Assembly: GCA_020427155.1 (NCBI GenBank)
Contig: JAGQOW010000020.1
Span: forward strand, 1-50,823
Length of the DNA stretch: 50,823 nucleotides
DNA from: Planctomycetales bacterium
GTDB lineage: Bacteria > Planctomycetota > Planctomycetia > Pirellulales > Lacipirellulaceae
Direction of reading: 5' to 3'
Position numbers and translations under genes: made by a program. The notes under the pieces were generated by a model. The model was not told where the DNA came from. It ran no database searches and was given only the letters and a program-made list of their open reading frames with translations. Positions within the stretch are counted from its first letter, which is position 1; every line of letters starts with the position of its first letter. Of this stretch, positions 15,851 to 24,049 are shown in pieces.

Positions 15851-17317
15851 ATGTCGAATCTTTCTGTCTGGCTTACTCCGATCTGGCTGCTCTGTGTTGG
15901 CGCCACGGTTGGCACCGTAATTCTGCTAGTGATGTGGGGCATAGTTGCCGTCTTTAGTCGGCAACTGGCCCGTTCGATTTGGGCGCGTGTTAGCGAAGGT
16001 GTTTTGCTGCCCATTAGCTATACATTAGTTGCCCTGGCGGTGATTGCCGTGATTGCTACGCCGGTCATGCCTTTGGATCGTATGATTTCGTCGTTGAAGC
16101 GTGTGCCCTACGTCGGTCCGGTCAAGTTCGAAGTAACAGTGCCGGCAGATACGACCGATTTCGAAGTGGGCGGCGTGGCTTTCCGGATGGATGAGCTGAG
16201 AAGCTATTCGATCGAGAGCGAACAAGATGTCGCCCTCAACATCGAGGTCGAAAAGGGTTTTACTGAACCCTTGATTCAGATCAACGGCGGCGACCTCTAC
16301 CAATGGTCTCCGGGGAGCAATCTCGCCCGTGCATTTGAAACCGATGTTGAGGGGATCTTCCTGACCAACGAAAGCGATTTGCCTACGGTCGTGAAGGGGA
16401 CATTCGAAACAGAGATCGAAATGCCAGAGGTCCACGATCTCAAGGTTACTGCCATCAGCGTCGTCGCTGTTTATCTGATCTATATGCTGATCTGTGGACT
16501 TGCCCCTCGAGCTTCGATCATCGCCACCGCCACGGCAAAGGAAGCTGTCTCCCAGCCTTTGTTTGTGCTGTTGACGATCGTCGGGGTCGTGGCGCTGATT
16601 GCCTACATTTACATTCCATATAACACCTTTGGCGAAGACGTCAAAATGCTCAAGACCTCTGGCATGACGACGATCAAGGTGCTCGCCATCCTGGTTGCAC
16701 TCTGGACTGCAAGCGTCTCGGTTTCAGACGAAATCGAAGGCCGGACTGCGCTCACCGTGCTCTCTAAGCCCGTGGGGCGTCGCCAGTTTATTATGGGCAA
16801 ATTCATGGGGATCGTTTGGCCCATTTTGCTCATGTTTGTAATCCTGGGCATCGTCTTTCTGCTGACCGTTTCGTACAAGGTCGTTTACGACGCGCGCGAG
16901 TCGTCCAAGACGGCTCCGATCTGGCAGGAGTGCTATCTCGAAGTGGTCCGGATCGTGCCCGGGCTAGTGCTGGCTTTCTTTGAGGCGGTTGTGATGGCGG
17001 CTATCAGCGTCGCTATTTCGACCAGGCTTTCGATGTTGCCGAATCTCGTGATTTGTGGTTCGATTTACGTGCTGGGCCACCTGGGACCCTTGATCGTCAA
17101 GTCGGCTGCCGGCGAGATCGTATTCGTCAAGTTTATCGGCAGGCTCATCTCGGTCATGTTGCCGGTGCTCGACCACTACGAGATTGAAGGAGCGATTGCC
17201 GGCTCGTCCACGGTGCCTCCAGAATACTTGTGGACGACGCTGCTCTATAGTGCGCTCTACTGCTCAGCGGCGATGTTGCTGGCACTGATCTTTTTTGAAG
17301 AACGCGATTTGGCGTGA
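15851..17317 (+). CDS. ABC-2 family transporter permease
   Basis: Inner-membrane permease-like protein, 488 aa. Two N-terminal helices (about 7-35 and 55-75) are followed by a beta-rich extracytoplasmic segment (about 85-195) and then six or so helices. The hallmark cytoplasmic stretch is SVSDEIEGRTALTVLSKPVGRRQFIMGK (given here in two parts: SVSDEIEGRTALTVL and SKPVGRRQFIMGK), typical of ABC-2 permeases of the NosY/ABC2_membrane_4 type. Such proteins work with a separate ATPase to export or move lipids, polysaccharides or peptides. No ATPase gene is adjacent, so its partner is elsewhere. The substrate is unknown. Confidence 0.85.
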   Translation: MSNLSVWLTPIWLLCVGATVGTVILLVMWGIVAVFSRQLARSIWARVSEGVLLPISYTLVALAVIAVIATPVMPLDRMISSLKRVPYVGPVKFEVTVPADTTDFEVGGVAFRMDELRSYSIESEQDVALNIEVEKGFTEPLIQINGGDLYQWSPGSNLARAFETDVEGIFLTNESDLPTVVKGTFETEIEMPEVHDLKVTAISVVAVYLIYMLICGLAPRASIIATATAKEAVSQPLFVLLTIVGVVALIAYIYIPYNTFGEDVKMLKTSGMTTIKVLAILVALWTASVSVSDEIEGRTALTVLSKPVGRRQFIMGKFMGIVWPILLMFVILGIVFLLTVSYKVVYDARESSKTAPIWQECYLEVVRIVPGLVLAFFEAVVMAAISVAISTRLSMLPNLVICGSIYVLGHLGPLIVKSAAGEIVFVKFIGRLISVMLPVLDHYEIEGAIAGSSTVPPEYLWTTLLYSALYCSAAMLLALIFFEERDLA

Positions 17318-17355
17318 GCGATCTGGCTAGCCGACTTCGATGATGCGGATTGGGT

Positions 17356-18474
17356 TCAGCCAGCTTTACGCTTCAGTATTACCGTGTCGTCTTCTGCCCA
17401 GTAATCGGGCTCGGAGAGTATCGACGGTGCAAGCGGAGTGACGAATGCTCCGCAGCGCGAGCCGGCGGCGCCGTCCCATTGGTGCGCTGCTACCTGCTCG
17501 AGCACTTGCTCAGCAACGGCGACGGCATCTCGGCCGTCGGCGCCGGTCACCTGAGGCTTGGCCCCGGTGCGAATCGCCGAGGCAAAATCGAGCAGTTCCT
17601 GCTCGATGGCATTCGATTCGATGGCCGGAAGTTCTCGCTTGGCCAGCAGGTCGGTGAAGAGATGCTCGCGCAGGTGGTTCTTTTGCTCTGCGGAAAGATT
17701 GTCGAGGCGAAACTCGCGATCGAGGATTTCTTGAGTCGGCTCGACAAGCGTGGTTCGACGAGCCGCAAAATCGAGCGTCGCACAGCACTCGCCCGTAAAG
17801 ACTTGCATCGTGCGTTCGGCGGCATAACTTACACGCGATGCCGTCAGGTTGGCAATGCAGCCCGAAGCGAAGTGCAACCTGGCGTTGACAAGGTCTTCAT
17901 GGTCGCCGAGTACCGAGATGCCCATCGCTTCGACATGAACAAGTGTCGATTGTACTAAACTGAGCACCACGTCAATGTCATGGATCATCAAGTCCAATAC
18001 GACGCCGACATCGGTTGAGCGAAACGTGTAGCCACTGGCGCGGCGTGCCTCGATGTATTTGGGGTCTTCCAGTTTATCGCGCACTGTAAGTAGCGCTGGA
18101 TTGAACCGCTCGACATGCCCGACCTGCAGTACCAATTGCTGCCGTTTGGCTAGGGCCACTAGCGGCTCGGCCTCGGCCAGTGTCGCTGTGATGGGCTTTT
18201 CGATCAACAGGTGGAGCCCGCCATGGAGCAGGTCGGTAGCGACTTGCGAATGGTTTGTTGTCGGGGTGGCGATCACGGCAGCATCAACGTTGCCCAGCAG
18301 TTCTCGATAGTCGGCCAGCGGTTTGGCTCCTGTCTCTGCGGCGACGTGCTCGCGGGCCGAAGCCAGAGGATCGACAACTGCTGCCAACTGTATCTCGTCG
18401 AGTTCCGAGGCAAGGCGAGCATGTATTCGGCCCAAGTGTCCTGCCCCGACGACTGCCAATCGCAAACGACTCAC
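17356..18474 (-). CDS. Gfo/Idh/MocA family oxidoreductase, coupled to lpxA (GnnA-like candidate)
   Basis: NAD(P)-dependent sugar oxidoreductase fold, 372 aa. The Rossmann motif AVVGAGHLGRIHAR is at residue 6, the EKP motif sits in LLIEKPITATL near 90, and GHVERFNPA near 120 carries the conserved substrate-side block. It starts with GTG and overlaps the lpxA stop (GTGA), so translation is coupled. In Acidithiobacillus and Leptospira, GnnA of this superfamily oxidises the 3-OH of UDP-GlcNAc and is encoded beside lpxA; GnnB then aminates it for amide-linked lipid A. I infer a similar role here, but no GnnB aminotransferase is in the window. An unrelated sugar substrate is equally possible. Confidence 0.85.
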   Translation of the reverse strand: MSRLRLAVVGAGHLGRIHARLASELDEIQLAAVVDPLASAREHVAAETGAKPLADYRELLGNVDAAVIATPTTNHSQVATDLLHGGLHLLIEKPITATLAEAEPLVALAKRQQLVLQVGHVERFNPALLTVRDKLEDPKYIEARRASGYTFRSTDVGVVLDLMIHDIDVVLSLVQSTLVHVEAMGISVLGDHEDLVNARLHFASGCIANLTASRVSYAAERTMQVFTGECCATLDFAARRTTLVEPTQEILDREFRLDNLSAEQKNHLREHLFTDLLAKRELPAIESNAIEQELLDFASAIRTGAKPQVTGADGRDAVAVAEQVLEQVAAHQWDGAAGSRCGAFVTPLAPSILSEPDYWAEDDTVILKRKAG

Positions 18475-19277
18475 GCGGCCCTCCTCGTTTCCCGACCGCG
18501 GCCATGTTTGCCTTCTTGTTGGCCCTCGATGAAGGAGAGCAGGCGTTCGACTTCGGGAGTCGATTGGCCGTTCGAATGCAGGATCTCTCTGGCGTGGTTC
18601 AGGCCAACTTTTGTTCGATACAGCAGCCGATGGGCAGCCGCGAGCCCGTCGATGGCTGGCGTCGAAAAGTCGTGACGTTTCAAAGCTACGATATTGATGC
18701 AGCGAGGCCGGGCCGTATTGCCTTCGGCCAACATGTAGGGCGGAATGTCATGCAAAACACGGCTCAAGCCGGCGAGAAAGCTGTAACTGCCCATCGTCAC
18801 GAAGTGATGAATCGCGCAGTTGCCCGAGAGCGAAGCATAGTCGTGCACATGGACGTGGCCGGCAAGCAATGTTCCGTTGGCGATGACGATATGGCTGCCC
18901 AGTTTGCAATCGTGAGCGACGTGGACATTGGCCATCAGGAAGTTGTTATCGCCCAGTCGGGTAATGCCGTCTTCCTTCTCACTGCCCCGGTTGATGGTGA
19001 CGCCTTCGCGCAGCGTATTGCCATCGCCGATTTCGACAGCGGTAAGACTGCCGCGATAACTGAGATCCTGAGGTTCTGCTCCGATCACGACATTGGGATA
19101 GATGACGTTATCGCGGCCGAGGGTTACTTTTCCCATTAACGTGACATTGTTGAGCAATCGCGTCCCTGAGCCGATCTTTGCCTCCGCGCCAATCGTGCAA
19201 AAGGGGCCAATTTCGACGTCTTCGCCGATCTCGGCTCGGGGATCGACCCAGGCGTTGGTTGCGATGCTTGATGCCAT
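18471..19277 (-). CDS. lpxA: Acyl-ACP:UDP-N-acetylglucosamine O-acyltransferase LpxA
   Basis: First step of lipid A synthesis: transfers a 3-hydroxyacyl chain from ACP to UDP-GlcNAc (or its 3-amino form). The 268-residue left-handed beta-helix carries hexapeptide repeats from residue about 10 to 185, then a C-terminal helical domain. The catalytic base is H122 in NVHVAHDCKLGSH. The E. coli IHRG block reads INRG here (N at about residue 96), a noticeable change near the active site. The gene lies about 100 bp after lpxC, and its stop overlaps the oxidoreductase start. Confidence 0.95.
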   Translation of the reverse strand: MASSIATNAWVDPRAEIGEDVEIGPFCTIGAEAKIGSGTRLLNNVTLMGKVTLGRDNVIYPNVVIGAEPQDLSYRGSLTAVEIGDGNTLREGVTINRGSEKEDGITRLGDNNFLMANVHVAHDCKLGSHIVIANGTLLAGHVHVHDYASLSGNCAIHHFVTMGSYSFLAGLSRVLHDIPPYMLAEGNTARPRCINIVALKRHDFSTPAIDGLAAAHRLLYRTKVGLNHAREILHSNGQSTPEVERLLSFIEGQQEGKHGRGRETRRAA

Positions 19278-19376
19278 CTTTGGGTTACTCTCGGGAAGAA
19301 CAGTTAGCTAGCAGCCGGGATTCCACTTCCAGTTGTTTTTGGTTGGCAAAACCCTCGACCGATGGCTTGGAATACC

Positions 19377-20267
19377 TCAAGCAGATGCTCGCAACGGAGC
19401 GGCTGCTTGAAAATGTGTCAGTAACTCTTGTGCCAATGCTGCGTGAAGTTTGTGGCCGCTACGGTGTGCAATGATCTGCCCCACGATCGCATGCCCCGTC
19501 AGTGCCATATCGCCAATCACATCCAGTGCTTTATGTCGAGCACATTCATTGCCAAATCTCAGTTCGTTCTCGATGGGGCCATGTTCGTCGAATACCAATA
19601 GATCATGCGGAGAAACATGGCTTCCTAATCCAAGACGGACCAATTGCTCGGCTTCTCGCTGTAAGACGAAGGTACGGCAAGGCGCGACTTCACGTCGGAA
19701 GTTTTCTGGGGTAACTTCGAGCGCCGTGGACTGGAGGCCAATGATCGGATCCTGCGGATAGTCCAACTCAAATTCAACCGAGTACTCGCCACCTAGAGTA
19801 GGACGAGCCTCGATCCATGTTTCTCCGCTTTCTATCCGTATCGGGTGGGTAATCTCGAGTCGGCTGACTTCAGCAGGTTGCGTCTCGATGCCTGCCGCGT
19901 CCAGGGCTGCCACGAACTCCTGGGCCGAGCCATCGCAACCGGGCATTTCTGCCTGGTCGACGCCCACCTCGCAATTGTCGATCTGCAGGCCAGCTAAGGC
20001 GGCTAGCACGTGTTCTACCATTTCTACCGTCGTGCCGTTGTGACACAAGTTGGTGCGTCGAGGCATATCCGCGCGATACTCGACCAGGGCAGGAATCGAA
20101 GCCTGAGGGCCGATGTCGTCTCGCACAAATCTGATTCCAGTTCCTTCTGGCGCTGGCCGGAATTCGACGCGAATCTCTTTTCCGCTCCAGAAACCTACTC
20201 CTGAGACCACTGCAGGTCGTTGAATGGTTTGTTGCAGTCGAGAATGGAGCATTGTATCAGGACTCAT
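19377..20267 (-). CDS. lpxC: UDP-3-O-acyl-N-acetylglucosamine deacetylase LpxC
   Basis: Zinc amidase committing UDP-GlcNAc derivatives to lipid A. Signature blocks: VVSGVGFWSGKEIRVEFRPAP at the N-terminus, EMVEHVLAALAGL (general base Glu and zinc His), FGNECARHKALDVIGD (zinc His and Asp) and AHRSGHKLHAAL (catalytic His). The family's GVGLHSG reads GVGFWSG. A longer open frame reaches 20387. I placed the start at 20267, because the homologous domain begins about 12 residues later; 20252 is the alternative, and neither has a clear ribosome binding site. There is no fused FabZ domain, unlike some relatives; the window's fabZ is 23 kb away. Confidence 0.93.
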   Translation of the reverse strand: MSPDTMLHSRLQQTIQRPAVVSGVGFWSGKEIRVEFRPAPEGTGIRFVRDDIGPQASIPALVEYRADMPRRTNLCHNGTTVEMVEHVLAALAGLQIDNCEVGVDQAEMPGCDGSAQEFVAALDAAGIETQPAEVSRLEITHPIRIESGETWIEARPTLGGEYSVEFELDYPQDPIIGLQSTALEVTPENFRREVAPCRTFVLQREAEQLVRLGLGSHVSPHDLLVFDEHGPIENELRFGNECARHKALDVIGDMALTGHAIVGQIIAHRSGHKLHAALAQELLTHFQAAAPLRASA

Positions 20268-20389
20268 CAATGCGAGTGATTCAACTTGGTGCTTCGTGAA
20301 ACGCGATCCGAGAGTTGCAATAAGCGTCAGGCAACGGTCCGAGCTTCGAGCTTGATACAACTCGAAGACTCGGACACGCCTGAGCATGC

Positions 20390-21025
20390 TTAGCGTCGTA
20401 AGGGCTGACCGTTGGAAGCCGCCGGAGCGATGCCACCCGGGGCGCCGCCACGGTTCAACAGGGCCAGCACGTCGGGAGTGATGTCAATGTTGTTTTGAGA
20501 AACCACGGGCTTGTTGATCGCCCTCAAGACATCTTCCCGCTGATTGGGATCGATCTGATCGCCGTTGAAACGAAGTACCAACCCGATGTTATGCTGTTGG
20601 GCATAGTGCTGGACGGCATTGCTGACCTGGAGATAGGTCTGATAGTAGACTTTGGCTTCGCGCTCCAGGAAATCTCTCCGAATGCGTCCCGCCTTGAGAT
20701 TAAACTCAGACTTGAGGCGAGCGATCTCCTCATCAAGCTGCTTGTATTCGGGAGACCCGACGTTGTATTGCTTACGCATTTCTTCTTTGCTTTGCACCGC
20801 GTCGCGATCGCCCTTGAGTTGCCCTTCGGCGGACTCCATTTCAGTTTTCAAGCCCTCCATTGCCCCGCTGAACTGTGTGTAGTTCTTAAAGATGTAGCTC
20901 ACATCCACGACGGCAATGCCGTAGCGTGAGGCGTTTGCACTGGGGCCGGCTGGCTGGGCAGCGGCTGGGGAGGAAAACGACGCCAATGCAGCCGTAACGA
21001 TCGTCGAAAGAAGCAGGGTTCTCAC
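20390..21025 (-). CDS. OmpH/Skp family periplasmic chaperone
   Basis: Periplasmic holdase chaperone for outer-membrane proteins. The 211 residues start with a signal peptide ending in SSPAAAQ near residue 25. Next come the family's opening strand YGIAVVDVSYIFKNY and a long, charged coiled-coil (about 55-140) that forms the tentacles. The C-terminal ADITPEVL-like block reads NNIDITPDVLALLN, followed by a Gly/Ala/Pro tail. ompH just upstream of lpx genes is a common Gram-negative order (bamA-ompH-lpxD-fabZ-lpxA). Here lpxD and fabZ are absent between ompH and lpxC. Confidence 0.92.
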   Translation of the reverse strand: MRTLLLSTIVTAALASFSSPAAAQPAGPSANASRYGIAVVDVSYIFKNYTQFSGAMEGLKTEMESAEGQLKGDRDAVQSKEEMRKQYNVGSPEYKQLDEEIARLKSEFNLKAGRIRRDFLEREAKVYYQTYLQVSNAVQHYAQQHNIGLVLRFNGDQIDPNQREDVLRAINKPVVSQNNIDITPDVLALLNRGGAPGGIAPAASNGQPLRR

Positions 21026-21260
21026 GTCAGCACTCCTTGCTGAAAAAGGTCATCCTTGACCAAACCTTTTGAAACCGGCCCAAACGCAACGGGCACCCCC
21101 CAATGTCGCACGGGGCTGGGGGCGGTCAGTAAATTGCGGGGCGTATTGTGCCGAGAAGCCCCGACGCCGTAAAGAGCATTTCCAGAGCCCCTACGGTGCA
21201 AAGGAAACTTGCGGAAATGCAGTCTTTTAGCGTCACAAAGACTGTCTGGCTGGCAGAGTG

Positions 21261-23294
21261 CTAGCGTGGAGGATCGAGGATAACGGCCGACTCGATTTGC
21301 TGATCGCCACGAGTGAACACGATCGGCACCTTGTCGCCCGCTTCGAACTTTCGCAGAGCGTTGTCAAAGTCTTCCAGGTTGCCAATTCTATGCGGGCCGA
21401 GCATGACGATTGCGTCGCCGCCTTTCAAACCGGCGTCGTCGGCAGGGCTACCTGGTGCGACTCCCGAGATGGCATAGCCAGTGCCTCCGCCGCCAAAGTC
21501 GGGAATACTCCCAAAGTACGGTCGCGGATTCTTGCTTTCGGCAGTTTGACTTGGCTGATCGACTTGTTGGTAATCGATACTCCCATCTACAGTGGCCAAC
21601 TTCGTAACCCAATCGACCGCAAAGTCGCTTACCCGCCGCATGCCTTCGAGGTTGAGCAAATGGAAGTCGTCGGTTGGCTTGTGGTAGTCGCTGTGGGCTC
21701 CGGTGAAAAAATGCACGACTGGAATCTGCTTCGCATAAAAGGTGGCATGATCGCTTGGTCCGAAACCTCCTGACTGTTTCGACACATCAAATCGGTGATG
21801 CTCATTGGTTTCTTCCAGCCATTTCTCAAACTGTGTTGCTGTGTCAAATCCGCTGGCGATAAGCTTGTTGTCACTGAGGCGGCCTACCATGTCGAAATTC
21901 ACCATCGCGACGATGCTCTCCAACGGGACCGGGCATTCGCGAACGAAATGCGCACTGCCAAGCAGGCCGCGCTCTTCGCCAGAGAATGCCACAAAGACAA
22001 TTTTTCGGACTGAGGGGAACTCGCGCTTGGCGAGTTGGCGCGCTACTTCGATCAATACGACAGCGCCAGATGCGTTGTCATCGGCGCCGTTATGAATCTG
22101 TTTGCTATCGGGTTCTGCCGAACCGGCTTCTCCTCGCCCCAGGTGATCGTAGTGCGCGCCCACGACTATGGTTTCTTCTGCCAACGGACCTTTGCCTGGA
22201 ATCACACCGACGATATTGGCCAACTGGATCAACTTTCGCTCGATCGCAACATTTGCGCGTATTCGAGCACCTGGAATCTCGAAACTATGCGGCTGAGGGA
22301 CCTGGTCGATTTGAGTCTCGAACTCGGCCAGGGAAGACTGACTGGCTGCTGCCAACAGATTGTCAAGCGACTCGCGACGGCAATGAAACACGGCAATTTC
22401 ACGAGGCGAGGAAGCTTCTCCTGCGGTAAAAGGTAGCAACTCGTCCTGATCTGAAGATGCCTTGCTCTGCCACCGCTCGACGAGTTCTCGGGCTTTCGCG
22501 GTTTCTTCGCTTTTGCTCTGAGAATCGGGTTGCTGCTTAGCTTCTTCCAACTCCTGCATTGCTGTATCTAAACGCTTTTGCGCATCGGCGCGGCGCTTGT
22601 TGATTTCGAATTGATCAGTACAGAAGACGATAGCCGCGGCGCCACGTTGATATGCCGCACTGATTTTGGCGCTGAGTGGAGCATGCCGCGAGTTCTCGGA
22701 GCCGTCGAACTTACTGTGTGGATTCGCTTGTTGTGGTTCATGACGTAAGACAACGACTGCTTTTCCCTCGACATCAACGCCGGCGAAATCGTCGTACGCC
22801 AAGTCTGGCGCACTAATCCCATAGCCGACGAATACCAGGGGCAAGTCGATTTCGCCGCTCCCACTCATGGCCAGCGGTGTGTAATCCTTGTCAAGCGCCA
22901 GTGTTATCGCCTTGGAACTCTGCGCCGATTCGCCTGGCGCGACCAATTCCAACCGATTGTCGGGGCCTAATTTTGAAGATGCTGAAAATGGGAAATACTG
23001 AAAACCCTGGTCGGTGCTTGACAAAAGCTCAACACCCGCGGCTAGCAATTCGTCTCGCACAAAAACTGCCGCCCGACCGAGGCCTTGTGTCTCGAGCCCA
23101 CGCCCTTCAAGTTCGTCGGAAGCCAGATATTGGACCGCGCGAGTCAGCCAATCTCCTCCTTGTTTTCCAAGTTCCTGTGCCGGGGCCAGGGGGGAGAGTT
23201 GCACGACTAAGGCCATGAAGCCAGCAATAGAAATGGCCTGGAAGACGCTCGCTCCAATCGGGCTTTTAATTCTCATGGCCAGGATTTCTTTCAT
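21261..23294 (-). CDS. M28 family metallopeptidase with PA and PDZ domains
   Basis: Secreted or periplasmic zinc aminopeptidase-like protein, 677 aa. Order: signal peptide (about 1-41), a PA (protease-associated) domain at about 120-330 interrupted by a charged coiled stretch (about 225-275), the M28 catalytic domain at about 350-570, and a C-terminal PDZ domain at about 590-677. The two-zinc site is complete: VVGAHYDHLG (His), HNGADDNASGA (bridging Asp), FSGEERGLLG (Glu-Glu), NFDMVGR (Asp) and a final His in HSDYHKPTDD. The PDZ block contains GVAPGSPADDAGLKGGDAIV. A second in-frame Met lies 6 codons in. It is likely involved in peptide scavenging. Confidence 0.93.
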   Translation of the reverse strand: MKEILAMRIKSPIGASVFQAISIAGFMALVVQLSPLAPAQELGKQGGDWLTRAVQYLASDELEGRGLETQGLGRAAVFVRDELLAAGVELLSSTDQGFQYFPFSASSKLGPDNRLELVAPGESAQSSKAITLALDKDYTPLAMSGSGEIDLPLVFVGYGISAPDLAYDDFAGVDVEGKAVVVLRHEPQQANPHSKFDGSENSRHAPLSAKISAAYQRGAAAIVFCTDQFEINKRRADAQKRLDTAMQELEEAKQQPDSQSKSEETAKARELVERWQSKASSDQDELLPFTAGEASSPREIAVFHCRRESLDNLLAAASQSSLAEFETQIDQVPQPHSFEIPGARIRANVAIERKLIQLANIVGVIPGKGPLAEETIVVGAHYDHLGRGEAGSAEPDSKQIHNGADDNASGAVVLIEVARQLAKREFPSVRKIVFVAFSGEERGLLGSAHFVRECPVPLESIVAMVNFDMVGRLSDNKLIASGFDTATQFEKWLEETNEHHRFDVSKQSGGFGPSDHATFYAKQIPVVHFFTGAHSDYHKPTDDFHLLNLEGMRRVSDFAVDWVTKLATVDGSIDYQQVDQPSQTAESKNPRPYFGSIPDFGGGGTGYAISGVAPGSPADDAGLKGGDAIVMLGPHRIGNLEDFDNALRKFEAGDKVPIVFTRGDQQIESAVILDPPR

Positions 23295-23536
23295 GAATCA
23301 GGTCGGGTGGTTGAGAGCCGAAACATCATAAAGCTGGTGTGAATTCTGCGACCTGCATGCATTGTCGTCAACGGGCCGCCTGCACGCTGGCCCCTTGAAT
23401 CCGAGTTTGACACGTCGCGATCGGGGCCCTATGCTCCCGCCCCCACAGATGGATTGCCGTGCCGTGTGCCGACGTGAGTCGGTCCCTCCCTTAAAGACAC
23501 GCCCTTGGCTTGCCGCTTCTAAAAGGAAATAGACGG

Positions 23537-23917
23537 TTGCCTGCGCCTGCCCGTATTTTGATAGTTGATTCCTCGGCCGAATCACGGGATATCCTCAGCA
23601 CATTGCTCCGTCGGCAAGGCCTGGAGACGATCGAAACGACCGGGGCCGTTGCTGCCAGCCTGGTGCTCGGGCAAGAGGACCCCGACCTGATTGTCTACGA
23701 TGCCGAGAGCGAAAGTGTTCCGGGATGCCAGGGAGCACTCGCTTTGAGCCGTTCGGCAAGCCGTACTGCTACCCCAATCGTTGTGCTCGGAACCGCCAGC
23801 CGCGATTTGAGCCCTTTAGCATCAGGACAATTCGTCTCCAAACCCTACCATTACAGGCCGTTGATCCGTAGAATCGAGAGTCTACTGGAAGGTCGCAACA
23901 AGGCGAGCGGTTGGTAG
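23537..23917 (+). CDS. Degenerate response-regulator receiver domain protein
   Basis: Stand-alone receiver (CheY-like) protein with no output domain. I chose the TTG at 23537 because AAAAGGA lies 9 bases upstream; a longer frame from 23510 has no such site. Numbering from the longer frame, the acidic pocket reads ILIVDSSAES (D20, with Ser for the second Asp). The phospho-acceptor candidate is D64 in LIVYDAESESVPG, and the conserved Lys is K111 in FVSKPY. Losing one pocket Asp weakens Mg2+ binding, so phosphorylation may be impaired. An FHA-GAF histidine kinase gene follows 132 bp downstream and is its likely partner. Confidence 0.8.
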   Translation: MPAPARILIVDSSAESRDILSTLLRRQGLETIETTGAVAASLVLGQEDPDLIVYDAESESVPGCQGALALSRSASRTATPIVVLGTASRDLSPLASGQFVSKPYHYRPLIRRIESLLEGRNKASGW

Positions 23918-24049
23918 AAAGTTGCAGTAGTCGGGGTCGGCGGTGAGTCGTCGTTAGTAGAGAAACTGGCTCACCCCTCCCTGGTTCGGCACACCAGTGC
24001 TCGTGGTTGCGTCGCTGGTTCTTTCTTTTCTAACGGAGAATGCAGCTCG

